Source: JAHBWV01 sp964588385 (GTDB taxonomy: Bacteria > Planctomycetota > Phycisphaerae > Phycisphaerales > UBA1924). Taken from it: a stretch of 64,000 nucleotides of DNA. This document shows, in pieces, positions 7,133 through 16,656 of this stretch; within the stretch, counting starts at the first letter, position 1; each line of letters opens with the position of its first letter. The position numbers were made by a program, and so were the translations under genes. Where the stretch lies: assembly GCA_964588385.1 (NCBI GenBank), contig CAZPPG010000006.1:32688-96687 (forward strand), given 5' to 3'. Under the pieces are notes generated by a model. It was not told the DNA's origin, made no database searches, and saw nothing but the letters and a program-made list of their open reading frames with translations.

Positions 7133-10120
7133 GTGCCGCTCACGCGAACTGACGCGGGAATCGACTGGCTGGTGATAACAGCCGCCTCGCGCGCGCAGGC
7201 ATCCGGCTATCGCTCCATGCTGCAGGAGCGTGCCGCCTGCGGCCTTCTGAGGGGTGTTCGTCGATGGCTTGTCGTTCCTGACCCGAAGGACGTGCGTGCA
7301 GGTTCCGGAAACGCAACGCTGGTCGCCATGGCCCGCGTTCTCGCGGCTCGGCTTGCGGAGCTCCACCGTCAGTCAAAGAAGCCCCGAACGCTTCACGATC
7401 TCCTGCTCGGCCAGCGAGTGCTTGTCATCCATTCCGGGGGCGACAGTCGGCGTCTGCCCTCATATGCCGCGTGCGGCAAGCTCTTCCTGCCCTTGGATCG
7501 GCGACTCTCTGACGGCCGGTCGGCGACGATGTTCGACTTGATCCTCGCTGATCTGATGCGTGTCCACGTGCGGGGCGCACCTGAAGGAACGACGCTGGTC
7601 GCGTCGGGTGACGTGCTGCTCAACGCGTCCGCCCATTCAATCGACTTGTGTCCGAAGGGAGTTGTCGGCGTTGCCTTTCCGGCGGCTCCCGAAGTCGCGG
7701 CCCAGCACGGCGTGTACGTGCGAGAACAGGACGATCGCGTCGCACAGTTCCTCCAGAAGCCCACAGAGGAGGAGCTGAAACGCCGGGGAGCCATGACGGA
7801 AGACGGGCGTGCCCTTGTTGATAGCGGACTGGTCTCGATTGACGGGCCAACCATGACCCGCATCCTCCGGGCATTTGGTTTGCGGCTGGAGAGGGACAGC
7901 GGCCGCATCCGCCTCTCAGGTGAGTTTGCGCGCATCGCCGACGCAACGGCGAAGGCAATGGACCTCTATCAGGACGTTCTCATGGCGGCGGCCGGCTCGC
8001 TCGCCGGCCCACCGACGCTGCGAAGGGCGTTGGGAGGAATCCCGTTCCGAGTCCGGGTCATCCCCTCGTGCGACTTTCTCCATATTGGCACAACATCGCA
8101 GCTTCTCTCGATTGCGGCGAGGGATCCGCGCGTTCGCGATGGAATCTCGTCGGTACGGGCCGCTGTTGTGCTCGCGTCTCCCGGCGCTGACAAACTTCGA
8201 GCCGCGTCGGACTGCTGGATTGACGCGTGCTCGTTCCGCGCGTCCGCGAGGCTTCCGGGTGAGAACGTTCTTGTAGGCGTTGATGTCAGGCGCCCACTCA
8301 AGTTGCCGCGCGGATGGGGTGTCGTTGTGGTTCCCCTCTCCAACGCACGGTGCGTGCCGATCGCGTTTGGCATCGATGATGACTTCAAACTCACAGCGGA
8401 TCGGGGCGGCACGTTTGGAGGCATGCCCCTCGGGGATCTGGTCGATCGAGTGCCCGATCCGGTTGCTGTGTGGCGTGCAGTCGAGGGCGCCGCCGGCTCC
8501 CTCCCTCGCACCCAGCACACTCTCTATTCCGCGCGCGTGTGGCCGGTCGTCGCGAAAGGCGTCGATGCGTTAGAGGCGGTTCGGTGGATGTGGACCACCG
8601 GGGCAAGGCCGTCGAGCACGTGGCGCGGAGCAGAGTGCATCTCCGTCGCGGAGGCGATGAAGCTGTGCGATCGTGCGGCGATGATCGAGCGTCGCCGCGT
8701 GCTCGCCAGTCACGCCGCGGCCGAGTCGCATGCCGGGAAGGGACGCGCCGATACTGCGACGACGCCCATCGCGGATCTCACGCCGGAGGATGCGGCTCGG
8801 ATGCTGTCCCCACACACACGGGCGGCATGGCTCGAGAAGTCTCCGACACGCCGAGCCTCGGCGCTCTGGATCAGTTCTGAGATTGCTCGCGTTGCGCGGA
8901 GGGACCCCGCCCCTCTGGCGAAGGCCGCGCTGCAGGCTGTCGCGGAGGCGGTGTCGCTCTCGGCCATTGCCGCTCGAGGGCGTGATCGCACCCCCGTGAC
9001 GCGGAAGCCTCTCCTCCCCGAGCAGTCCTCGTGGGCATCCGCGCCAGCGCGGATCGACCTGGCGGGTGGGTGGTCGGACACGCCTCCCATCTGCCACGAC
9101 CTGGGCGGAGCGGTCGTCAACGCTGCCGTGAGGGTCGGCGGGCGCGCCGCGGTCCACGCCATCGTCCGCAGAACCGATCGTCCCGGCCTCACGATCACCA
9201 GCACCGACCTCGGGCGCACCACACGTATCCGCGACGTAGCGAGACTCGCTCCCCCATTCGACGCGACCAGGTGGGCGTCGCTCTCGTGCGCTGCGATCGC
9301 GCTGAGTGACGGTTCCGACCGGCGGCCGCGTTCGATCAATGAGTTCACCGAACGATTCTGGCGGGGCTCCGGCGGCCTTCATGTCACCACGTTCTCCGCA
9401 TTGCCGAAGGGCTCCGGACTCGGCACGTCGTCGATCCTGGGCGCAACAGTTCTGGCAGCACTCGCCGACGCCAGCGGTTCATCGCCATCCGTGACCGCGC
9501 TGTCAGCCAGGACGCTGACGCTTGAGCAGATGCTCGGCACGGGTGGCGGATGGCAGGACCAGGCTGGCGGGCTGTCGCCGGGCGTGAAGTTTCTGACCAC
9601 CGCTCCGGGCGTCCATCAGGTTCCCCGCTCCACGCTGCTCGCGCACACTCTGTTCGCCATCCCGGACGGTCCACAGATGCTGCTGTACTTCACCGGGGTC
9701 CGGCGAATGGCCCGAGACATCTTGCACGGTGTTGTTGGGCGGTACCTCTCACAGAACGCCGCCACACTGCGTGCCATTCACGCCCTGAAGGCAGGCGCAT
9801 CAGCGATGGCTGAAGCGGTCACTCGTGGTGACCAAGCGGAGTTCTGTGCGCGACTGGCGGAGTACTGGACGCTCAAACGAGATATCGATCCGGGAGCCGC
9901 GCACCCGGCGGTGGATGCGGCGGTTGCGCTCGTTGAAAAGGATCTGCTGGCGTGGGAACTTCCCGGCGCGGGGGGTGGGGGCTACCTCTTCATGATCGCC
10001 CGCGACCCGGCAGCTGCAGCCCGCATGCAGCGCACGCTGACACGCTACGCTCCCAACGAACAAGCCAGATTCGCCAGCGTATCCATTGATCCCACCGGTC
10101 TCCGGGTCATTCGCACCTGA
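7133..10120 (+). CDS. fkp: bifunctional L-fucokinase / GDP-L-fucose pyrophosphorylase
   Basis: Two-domain salvage enzyme: the C-terminal GHMP kinase makes L-fucose-1-phosphate and the N-terminal nucleotidyltransferase converts it to GDP-fucose. The 995 residues are close to the characterised Bacteroides Fkp (about 950). The N-terminal part has RAGSGNATL (near 55-63) and IHSGGDSRRLPSYAACGK (near 99-116), typical of fucose pyrophosphorylases. The C-terminal kinase has PARIDLAGGWSDTPP (near 637), the phosphate loop PKGSGLGTSS (near 758) and GTGGGWQDQAGG (near 802). The start is GTG, three bases after the permease stop; the methylase gene begins nine bases after its stop. A heptose/DDMH-type kinase fusion is a less likely alternative. 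Confidence 0.85.
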   Translation: MPLTRTDAGIDWLVITAASRAQASGYRSMLQERAACGLLRGVRRWLVVPDPKDVRAGSGNATLVAMARVLAARLAELHRQSKKPRTLHDLLLGQRVLVIHSGGDSRRLPSYAACGKLFLPLDRRLSDGRSATMFDLILADLMRVHVRGAPEGTTLVASGDVLLNASAHSIDLCPKGVVGVAFPAAPEVAAQHGVYVREQDDRVAQFLQKPTEEELKRRGAMTEDGRALVDSGLVSIDGPTMTRILRAFGLRLERDSGRIRLSGEFARIADATAKAMDLYQDVLMAAAGSLAGPPTLRRALGGIPFRVRVIPSCDFLHIGTTSQLLSIAARDPRVRDGISSVRAAVVLASPGADKLRAASDCWIDACSFRASARLPGENVLVGVDVRRPLKLPRGWGVVVVPLSNARCVPIAFGIDDDFKLTADRGGTFGGMPLGDLVDRVPDPVAVWRAVEGAAGSLPRTQHTLYSARVWPVVAKGVDALEAVRWMWTTGARPSSTWRGAECISVAEAMKLCDRAAMIERRRVLASHAAAESHAGKGRADTATTPIADLTPEDAARMLSPHTRAAWLEKSPTRRASALWISSEIARVARRDPAPLAKAALQAVAEAVSLSAIAARGRDRTPVTRKPLLPEQSSWASAPARIDLAGGWSDTPPICHDLGGAVVNAAVRVGGRAAVHAIVRRTDRPGLTITSTDLGRTTRIRDVARLAPPFDATRWASLSCAAIALSDGSDRRPRSINEFTERFWRGSGGLHVTTFSALPKGSGLGTSSILGATVLAALADASGSSPSVTALSARTLTLEQMLGTGGGWQDQAGGLSPGVKFLTTAPGVHQVPRSTLLAHTLFAIPDGPQMLLYFTGVRRMARDILHGVVGRYLSQNAATLRAIHALKAGASAMAEAVTRGDQAEFCARLAEYWTLKRDIDPGAAHPAVDAAVALVEKDLLAWELPGAGGGGYLFMIARDPAAAARMQRTLTRYAPNEQARFASVSIDPTGLRVIRT

Positions 10121-10129
10121 GTTCGCCCC

Positions 10130-11836
10130 ATGTCCACGCCGCCCGCCGAGATCGCTCTGAAGCCCAGACGCGCCGCGCTGCGTGCCGCCCTTGTTCGTGC
10201 CGTTGCGCAGTTGCCGCCGGGTGTTCCCGGCGGCGCCGCCCGCACGCTGGCAGCCCGGTGGCTCGTGCTCCGTGACGCGGCCCTGCTGCTGGCAGAGCAA
10301 GAAGAGCGAGCGTGCACTCTCCCCCCGCCACCTGCAATCATCCGTTCGTATGTCTCAGCGTGTGCATCAACCGAGATCGACACTGCTCCGGAGTCGCTTC
10401 AGCCGGCGGATCCATTGGCGTTCCGTCTCGGGGTTTGCGTTCAGGAACTTCTGGAGTGGACGATATCGCCCGATGGAAGCCCAAGGCCCATAGGGCGCTC
10501 CGAGCGACGTGCCGCCGGTTCGTTCTACACGCCGAGGCACCTGGTCGATCGTGTCGTCGGCCTCGCGTTGAACGCGATCGATACAGATCGTGCGGCGACA
10601 TCGCTCAGCGTCTGCGACCCCGCGTGCGGTTCGGGCAACTTTCTCGCCGGCGTGTCAATGGCGATGAAGGGTGCGAGGGGCACGCTGGCTCTGCATGGCG
10701 CGGACCTCGATCCGCTCGCGGCATGGGCAGCTCAAGCCGCGCTGCCAAGCCGCGATGGGGAGGCGGGCAGCGCCTCCCAGATCCGGCACGGAGATTCGCT
10801 CGTCGGGTCGATTTCCGATGTGCCTCACGATCGTTCGCTTGCCGATGCGATCGAGACGAATCCGCTCAACTGGCCTGCTCGCTTTGATCTCGTGATCGGC
10901 AATCCTCCCTTTTTGGGCCAGCTCACGGCAGCAACGTCTCGGTCGCGCGCCCTCGCTGCATACCTCAGAGACGCCTCGAAGGGCGTGATATCCGGCTATG
11001 CGGACACGGCCGCAGCCTTCCTGTGGCGCAGCATCATGCTCTGCGCTCCGGATGGAATCGTCGCGCTGATCGTGCCCCGCTCGATCCTCGCGGCACGCGA
11101 CGCGACGTCGCTTCGACAGTTCATTGATGCGCACGCCGAGGTCGTCCATCTTGAACCCATCGACCGGGCGATGTTCGACGCGGGCATTCAGCCGTGCATC
11201 ATCATCGTGCGTCGTCGTGCCGATCCGGCACCGGACACCGATGAACGCCCGACGGCGCCGGCATGGAGCTTCAGAGCCCACCCGGGTAGAGATGGCGAGC
11301 CACCGAAGCCAACGGCATCACTCGGGACGATCTGCACAGCAACCGCGGACTTTCGCGACGCCTATTACGGCCTCCGAGATTTCGTCTTTGAGGACGAAGG
11401 AGGGATGAGTGATGAACGCCGGTACCCGCGTCTCATCACGAGCGGCATGATCGAGCCCGGACGATCGCTATGGGGAGAGAAGCGATTTCGCCTGTTCAAG
11501 AAGCAGTGGCTGCGACCGCGAGTCGACCTTCACAGAATGCAATCTGACCCTTCCATGCTGGCCTGGGCAACCAAGCGGCTGGTGCCCAAAGTCCTCGTGG
11601 CGACACAGACCCGTTCCATCGAATGCGTCGCGGATGAGCGAGGCGAATGGTTGCCGGTCACACCCGTGATTACGATTGTTCCCCACAGCGGTGTCTCGCT
11701 CTCACGAGTGATGAACGCGCTCTTGGACCCGGCCGCATCAGACGCAGCCGCCAGGTTGGCTGAGGGCACGGGCATGTCTGCAGGTGTTTTCAGGCTTACG
11801 GCACGGCAGATTGGGCATCTGCCTCTGCACGAGTGA
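10130..11836 (+). CDS. orphan N6-adenine DNA methyltransferase
   Basis: A 568-residue protein of the N6-adenine methylase group (gamma class, Eco57I-like) using S-adenosylmethionine. Motif X is GSFYTPRHLVDRVV (130-143), motif I CDPACGSGNFL (162-172), an acidic residue follows in GADLDPLAAW (near 192), and the catalytic motif IV is NPPF (258-261). The C-terminal 250 residues look like a target-recognition region. No PD-(D/E)XK nuclease motif is visible in the N-terminal 100 residues, and no restriction gene is nearby. It starts nine bases after the fucokinase stop, an odd place for a DNA methylase. It could modify the chromosome without restriction, or be a remnant of a type IIG enzyme. Confidence 0.85.
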   Translation: MSTPPAEIALKPRRAALRAALVRAVAQLPPGVPGGAARTLAARWLVLRDAALLLAEQEERACTLPPPPAIIRSYVSACASTEIDTAPESLQPADPLAFRLGVCVQELLEWTISPDGSPRPIGRSERRAAGSFYTPRHLVDRVVGLALNAIDTDRAATSLSVCDPACGSGNFLAGVSMAMKGARGTLALHGADLDPLAAWAAQAALPSRDGEAGSASQIRHGDSLVGSISDVPHDRSLADAIETNPLNWPARFDLVIGNPPFLGQLTAATSRSRALAAYLRDASKGVISGYADTAAAFLWRSIMLCAPDGIVALIVPRSILAARDATSLRQFIDAHAEVVHLEPIDRAMFDAGIQPCIIIVRRRADPAPDTDERPTAPAWSFRAHPGRDGEPPKPTASLGTICTATADFRDAYYGLRDFVFEDEGGMSDERRYPRLITSGMIEPGRSLWGEKRFRLFKKQWLRPRVDLHRMQSDPSMLAWATKRLVPKVLVATQTRSIECVADERGEWLPVTPVITIVPHSGVSLSRVMNALLDPAASDAAARLAEGTGMSAGVFRLTARQIGHLPLHE

Positions 11837-11866
11837 ACATGGGCGGGAAGCCACGGAGCGGAAGTT

Positions 11867-12653
<787 letters not shown>

Positions 12654-12664
<11 letters not shown>

Positions 12665-13280
12665 CGACGAACACCGTCGCGCGAGCGCGATAGGCGTGCA
12701 TCCTCTTGGCAAACGTCGGCTCCGCGACCGTGTCGAAATAGGCCTTCGCCTTCTCAACGCCCCAGCCCCTTTGGCCCGACGACTCGATTGCGGCCCATCG
12801 CTCCCAGCGAGTCTTCGGATCGGCTTCCACGAACACGGCTATGTCCAGGTGTGGAAGCACACGGTCTTCAAAGGCGTGAATCCCTTCGACCACGATCGGG
12901 GCGTCTGTTCGAACCACATCCTGCCAGCTCTCCCGTCTGTGAGAGTGGAGTGACCAGACGGGAATGCGCGTTGAACCCACGGTCCGCAACTGCTCGATGT
13001 GAGCGGCGAGCAGCTTCAGGTCCGCGTGCTCGGGCATATCACGCTCGTTCTCTGGGAGCGTGTGGTAATCCGGGAGATACGCGTCGGTGGGTACAACGCA
13101 ATGCGACAGGCGGGATGCGAGCGTCGACTTTCCAGAGCCCACGGGACCGGTTATTCCGATCACCGCCGGCGCGCGCTCCGCTCGCGAGGCAAGCAGACGG
13201 ATCGCGGCGGGCGCGTCGGACATGCCACATCGCAGCGGCATGAGATGCTGAGTGATGCCGGTCGATCGGCGCGAGGTCAC
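12654..13280 (-). CDS. uridine-kinase-like P-loop NTPase
   Basis: A 208-residue phosphotransferase of the uridine kinase/phosphoribulokinase fold. It has Walker A GPVGSGKST (near residue 44), a DAYLPDYHTLP segment corresponding to the substrate-binding region after the P-loop, PIVVEGIHAF as the Walker B-like strand and an arginine-rich lid (DPKTRWERW). The GTG start at 13280 follows GGGAG; an ATG at 13223 would give a protein with the P-loop nearer the N-terminus, as is usual in the family. It follows the MDR dehydrogenase after six bases and is probably co-transcribed with it. The substrate could be a nucleoside or another small molecule. Confidence 0.75.
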
Positions 13281-13286
13281 CTTGGA

Positions 13287-14330
13287 TCACTCCCAGCGAA
13301 GGACGACCTTGCCGAACTGCTCGCCTGCCTCGATGCGCTCGTAGGCCCTCACGCCGTCGCGAGCATCGAACACATGATCGATCGCCGGACGCAGCCCACC
13401 TGTGTTGAAGAGCGCGACGACCTCCTTGAACTCATCATTTGTGCCCATCGTAGACCCCAGCAGACGGAGCTGGTTCCAGAAGATCCGAGCAAGATCCGTG
13501 ATCGCGTCCGGACCGCTGGTGCATCCCGGCGTGACGTACGCGCCTCCCCGGGCGAGCGACTTGATGCAGTTGAGATGCGTCGCCTTGCCGGCTGAGTCCA
13601 CGGCCATGTCGACGCCGCGCTTGGCGGTCCACGTCCGGACCTCTTTGGACCAGTCCTGTCCCTGATCCAGGATGCACATCTCAGCGCCAAGCTCCCTCGC
13701 CCTTTCGAGCTTCCATTGGTGTCGGCTGGTAACCGCAACCGGGCAGCCACGATGGCGCGCGATCGCCAGCGCGCTCGTGGCGACCCCGCCGCCGATACCC
13801 GTGATCAGCACGCTTTGACCGGGACGCAACTGCCCCTTCGTCACCATCATGGAGTAAGCGGTGAGCGCACACAGACCGAAGCCCGCCGCCTGCACCGGGT
13901 TCGCGTCGCCGACGGCGGCCAGGTTCGCGGCCGGAACCGCGAATCGCTGGGCGTGCATCCCGTTGTGGTGCTCACCGATCAACTCGTATTGGGGCGCGAG
14001 TGTGGAGCCCGGGGGATCCTCGGGTCGATGCCGCTCCGGAACGACCGTCGCGGCGTTGGCGATGACCTGCTTCCCGATCCACATTGGATCGACACCTTCA
14101 CCCACAGCTTCGACTACGCCGCACGCATCACACCCGCTGACGCGCGGGTACGTCAGGTTCAGCCCGGGCACCCCGCGTCCGACCCAGAGGTCCATGTGGT
14201 TGAACGCGCTGGCGAGCGTTCGCACATTGACCCAGCCGGGACGGGGGGATGGGAGATCCGGCCAGTCTGTGCGATACTGGATGTGCGGCGCGACAGGGCT
14301 GCCTTGGCGTGTAACAACGAGTGCGTGCAT
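13287..14330 (-). CDS. MDR-family zinc-type alcohol dehydrogenase / quinone oxidoreductase
   Basis: NAD(P)-dependent oxidoreductase of the medium-chain dehydrogenase family, 347 residues. The N-terminal GroES-like domain has FNHMDLWVGRGVPGL and SGCDACGVVEAVGEGV; the Rossmann domain has LITGIGGGVATSALAIA, a GxGGGV nucleotide loop, near residue 180, followed by GAEMCILD. The ATG at 14330 is chosen because residues begin with the family-typical MHALVVTRQG and a -10-like TATCCT sits six bases upstream, with no Shine-Dalgarno site. A much longer frame is open upstream but overlaps a terminator hairpin. It heads a two-gene unit with the kinase. Substrate unknown. Confidence 0.85.
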   Translation of the reverse strand: MHALVVTRQGSPVAPHIQYRTDWPDLPSPRPGWVNVRTLASAFNHMDLWVGRGVPGLNLTYPRVSGCDACGVVEAVGEGVDPMWIGKQVIANAATVVPERHRPEDPPGSTLAPQYELIGEHHNGMHAQRFAVPAANLAAVGDANPVQAAGFGLCALTAYSMMVTKGQLRPGQSVLITGIGGGVATSALAIARHRGCPVAVTSRHQWKLERARELGAEMCILDQGQDWSKEVRTWTAKRGVDMAVDSAGKATHLNCIKSLARGGAYVTPGCTSGPDAITDLARIFWNQLRLLGSTMGTNDEFKEVVALFNTGGLRPAIDHVFDARDGVRAYERIEAGEQFGKVVLRWE

Positions 14331-14336
14331 GCGAGA

Positions 14337-14342
14337 AGGATA
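14337..14342 (-). promoter_or_regulatory. TATCCT -10 element, leaderless arrangement (dehydrogenase)
   Basis: On the minus strand TATCCT lies six bases before the ATG at 14330, with no Shine-Dalgarno sequence between. Transcription would start at or next to the start codon. Similar layouts occur at seven other genes in the window. Confidence 0.5.
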
Positions 14343-14382
14343 TGGACCGGAGCGCCGATGCGGCATCGGGGCGCATGAAAGA

Positions 14383-14408
14383 GGCCCCCGCGCCTTTGCG
14401 CGAGGGCC
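14383..14408 (-). terminator. Rho-independent terminator after the surface-protein gene
   Basis: Arms 14383-14393 and 14398-14408 pair over 11 bases with one mismatch and a four-base loop; on the minus strand the stem is followed by CTCTTTC. It lies 44 bases past the stop of the tagged surface protein and before the divergent dehydrogenase signals. Confidence 0.65.
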
Positions 14409-14451
14409 CGGAACATGTCGAGATCCTGAATCACTGACGGAAATCAGACGA

Positions 14452-16464
14452 TCAGGAGCACTGGCCGAAGATGTCGAAGAAGCCCAGGAAGTCCTGGATG
14501 TCGATGAAGTCGTCATCGGCGTACCGGTCCGGATCGAAGACTGCATCGGGGCACGGCATGTTCTGGAACTCACAGGGGCCGTAGTCACCGAAGAAGTCCA
14601 GGAAGTCCTGGATATCGACGATCGTGTCGCCGTTGTAGTCCGCGGGATCGCACGGATCGCCGCCGGCCGCGTTCAGGTTCACATACTGGTCCCCCGCAAT
14701 CGCCGAGAAATCGATCAGGCGGGGCTCGGCCAGATTGCCCGAAGCGTCGGGGAGTCCGCCAATGATCTGATTGGAGATGAAGCCGCTGTCACCGTTGCTG
14801 ATGAAGCCGCTCAAGAGGACGTCCGATGACCCATCCCAGCCCAGTTCATCAAGATCGATGCGGATCTCGACGCCCGTCGTGACGCTCCCCGCGCCGGCGG
14901 CCGAGCCGCTGGTCACGCCGAGGATGTTGGAGTTGTCGGTGGCGACGGTGATCGCGTCAGCGATGCCGACGGGGTTCAGCGGATCAAGCAGGAGACTGTT
15001 GCCGGTGAGGCGGGGAGCGTACTGCGTCTCAAGGTCCGCGTCGGTCCCGTCCTGGCTATCGAGAGCGGTTCCATCGAACGCCATGACGTTCGTGACGTCA
15101 TTGAGCGAGCCGCGGTAGGCGCGGTAGTCGTACGGCTCGTCGTTGAATCCGAGGATCGGTCCTCCGGCGCGAAGCGTTGCGCCGTCGGCGTACTGGGCGA
15201 CGGGGAAGCCGCCCATGTTCACGGCCATCCAGTAATCGGGAGCGAACGCCGCATCCCAGATCATGCCCGGGCCCTCTCCGCCGGGTCCGAAGCGGTTGAT
15301 CTGATTGAAAAGCGCTGAGACGTTATCACTCCGCATGACGTTCTGGCCATCGGCGCTGTTCGCGTCAAAGAACAGGTGCAGCTTGTTGTAGTTGCTCTCG
15401 ACGTTTCCGGTCACGAGCACATAGAGATCGTTGTTGGCCGAGTCGATGTAGGCGTACACGCCATCAATCTCAGAACCGACGGAGAAGTCGGTTGAGGGCA
15501 CGTTAAAGGGCGGGCTGCCGGTGACGCCTGTGATGTTGGAGTTATCGATGGTCGCGGTCATCGCGGGGGCGCCGCTGTCGCCACCGGTGAGCGCGCCGCC
15601 GACGGTGGCGTAGCCGCCATTGCCGACGAGATAGCCGGTGCCGCCGGCAAGCTCGGCGAAGTGCACGTTGTTGGTCGTGCCGTTGCCGTCAAAGGTGAGG
15701 TAGTAGTTGGCGTCGAAGCCGCTATCGAAGGTCAGGCCGTTCATGGTATTGAGTCGAGTGCCAGCGCCGCCGCCAACAGCGTTGCTCAGCGTGGTCTGGC
15801 CGCCCCCGACGGCGTTCGAGTCAATGAAGAGATCCAGACCGTTGCCATTGGACTCGACGTTGCCGGTGATCATGACGTAAAGCGTGCCGGCGTTGACAAC
15901 CGCGTAAACCGCGTTGATCTCGGAGCCGCCGCCGCCCGCCGGCGTCGCCGTTCCATTGTCGCCGAATCCGGTGAAGTTGCCCTGAAGCCACCCGGCCTGC
16001 GCGGAGCCGTAGATCGAGTCCTTGGTGCCATCGATGGTGGGCGCCGTGCCGACGGTGGCTGGATTCAGGGTGATGTACTGCGTGCCGGCGATCGAGTTGA
16101 AGTCGATGCCGCTCGTCCCTCCGAGATTGCCCAGGTTGGACAGGCCGCCGATGACCTGGTTGGACATGAACGTCCGATCGCCGGAGTTGATCCATCCGCC
16201 GAGGCGCATGTTCGCGGCTGAGCCACCGATCGCCGAGAGCGGGATGGAGAACTCAACGCCGTGGACGGCGGCGGCGGCGTCGCCTGAGGGGGGCACGTTC
16301 GCAGGGTCATTGTCTCCGAAACCGGTCGGAACGTTCTGCACCCACTTGATGCTGCCGTACAGCGACTCATCGCCGGCGAGCTTTCCATCGACGACGGGCT
16401 GTGCAATGGCCTGACCGGCGAGCGCCATAAGGGCGGCGGCCGAAAGAACAGTGTGGACCTTCAT
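14452..16464 (-). CDS. secreted repeat protein with dockerin-like C-terminal tag
   Basis: A 670-residue exported protein of unknown function. It has a signal peptide (residues 1-22, cut after AQAIAQ-type AIAQ), a Gly/Asn/Asp-rich beta-type body and a C-terminal tag (about 603-670) with two EF-hand-like loops each followed by IQDFLxFF. The body is modular. The motifs IDGTKDSIYGS/VDGKLAGDESLYGS (144, 25), GNVESN (201, 353), SNQxIGGL (101, 564) and IDFxxIAGxQY (120, 584) recur. The first module keeps only the beginning and end of the second. GGGAG precedes the ATG. It lies downstream of a GH13 gene on the same strand but appears to have its own promoter. A sugar-binding or cell-surface role is a guess from location. 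Confidence 0.8.
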   Translation of the reverse strand: MKVHTVLSAAALMALAGQAIAQPVVDGKLAGDESLYGSIKWVQNVPTGFGDNDPANVPPSGDAAAAVHGVEFSIPLSAIGGSAANMRLGGWINSGDRTFMSNQVIGGLSNLGNLGGTSGIDFNSIAGTQYITLNPATVGTAPTIDGTKDSIYGSAQAGWLQGNFTGFGDNGTATPAGGGGSEINAVYAVVNAGTLYVMITGNVESNGNGLDLFIDSNAVGGGQTTLSNAVGGGAGTRLNTMNGLTFDSGFDANYYLTFDGNGTTNNVHFAELAGGTGYLVGNGGYATVGGALTGGDSGAPAMTATIDNSNITGVTGSPPFNVPSTDFSVGSEIDGVYAYIDSANNDLYVLVTGNVESNYNKLHLFFDANSADGQNVMRSDNVSALFNQINRFGPGGEGPGMIWDAAFAPDYWMAVNMGGFPVAQYADGATLRAGGPILGFNDEPYDYRAYRGSLNDVTNVMAFDGTALDSQDGTDADLETQYAPRLTGNSLLLDPLNPVGIADAITVATDNSNILGVTSGSAAGAGSVTTGVEIRIDLDELGWDGSSDVLLSGFISNGDSGFISNQIIGGLPDASGNLAEPRLIDFSAIAGDQYVNLNAAGGDPCDPADYNGDTIVDIQDFLDFFGDYGPCEFQNMPCPDAVFDPDRYADDDFIDIQDFLGFFDIFGQCS

Positions 16465-16496
16465 ACTTCAGATCTCCCTCAATACGGGTCAGACTC

Positions 16497-16516
16497 CGCG
16501 GCGTGCGCACGCCGCG
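16497..16516. repeat. perfect 20-bp palindrome in the surface-protein leader
   Basis: CGCGGCGTGC is followed directly by its reverse complement GCACGCCGCG. The site is 33 bases upstream of the ATG at 16464 and downstream of the candidate -10 at 16571-16576, so it would be transcribed and could form a strong hairpin or be a repressor site. Confidence 0.6.
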
Positions 16517-16570
16517 ATGGGACGAGCCCCGAAAGTGCGAAGGCGCATCGGGGCGGGCCCAAACTCCTCG

Positions 16571-16599
16571 AATATAGAGGTTGAGAAGGCGAGTTGCGA
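16571..16599 (-). promoter_or_regulatory. candidate promoter of the surface-protein gene
   Basis: Minus-strand TATATT (16571-16576) with TCGCAA (16594-16599) 17 bases upstream; the -10 is strong for this GC-rich region, the -35 weak. The leader would be about 100 bases and includes the palindrome at 16497. Confidence 0.45.
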
Positions 16600-16656
16600 G
16601 ACAAATCGCCTCGCTCCCCACGCCTTTTTCACTGAAAGCGGGGTCGGTCGCGCCCG

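Noticed and set aside
14331..14588. 86-residue N-terminal extension of the MDR dehydrogenase
   Set aside because: Runs through a terminator hairpin and into the convergent end of the surface-protein gene; composition is Ser/Thr/Arg-rich and the family start is at 14330.
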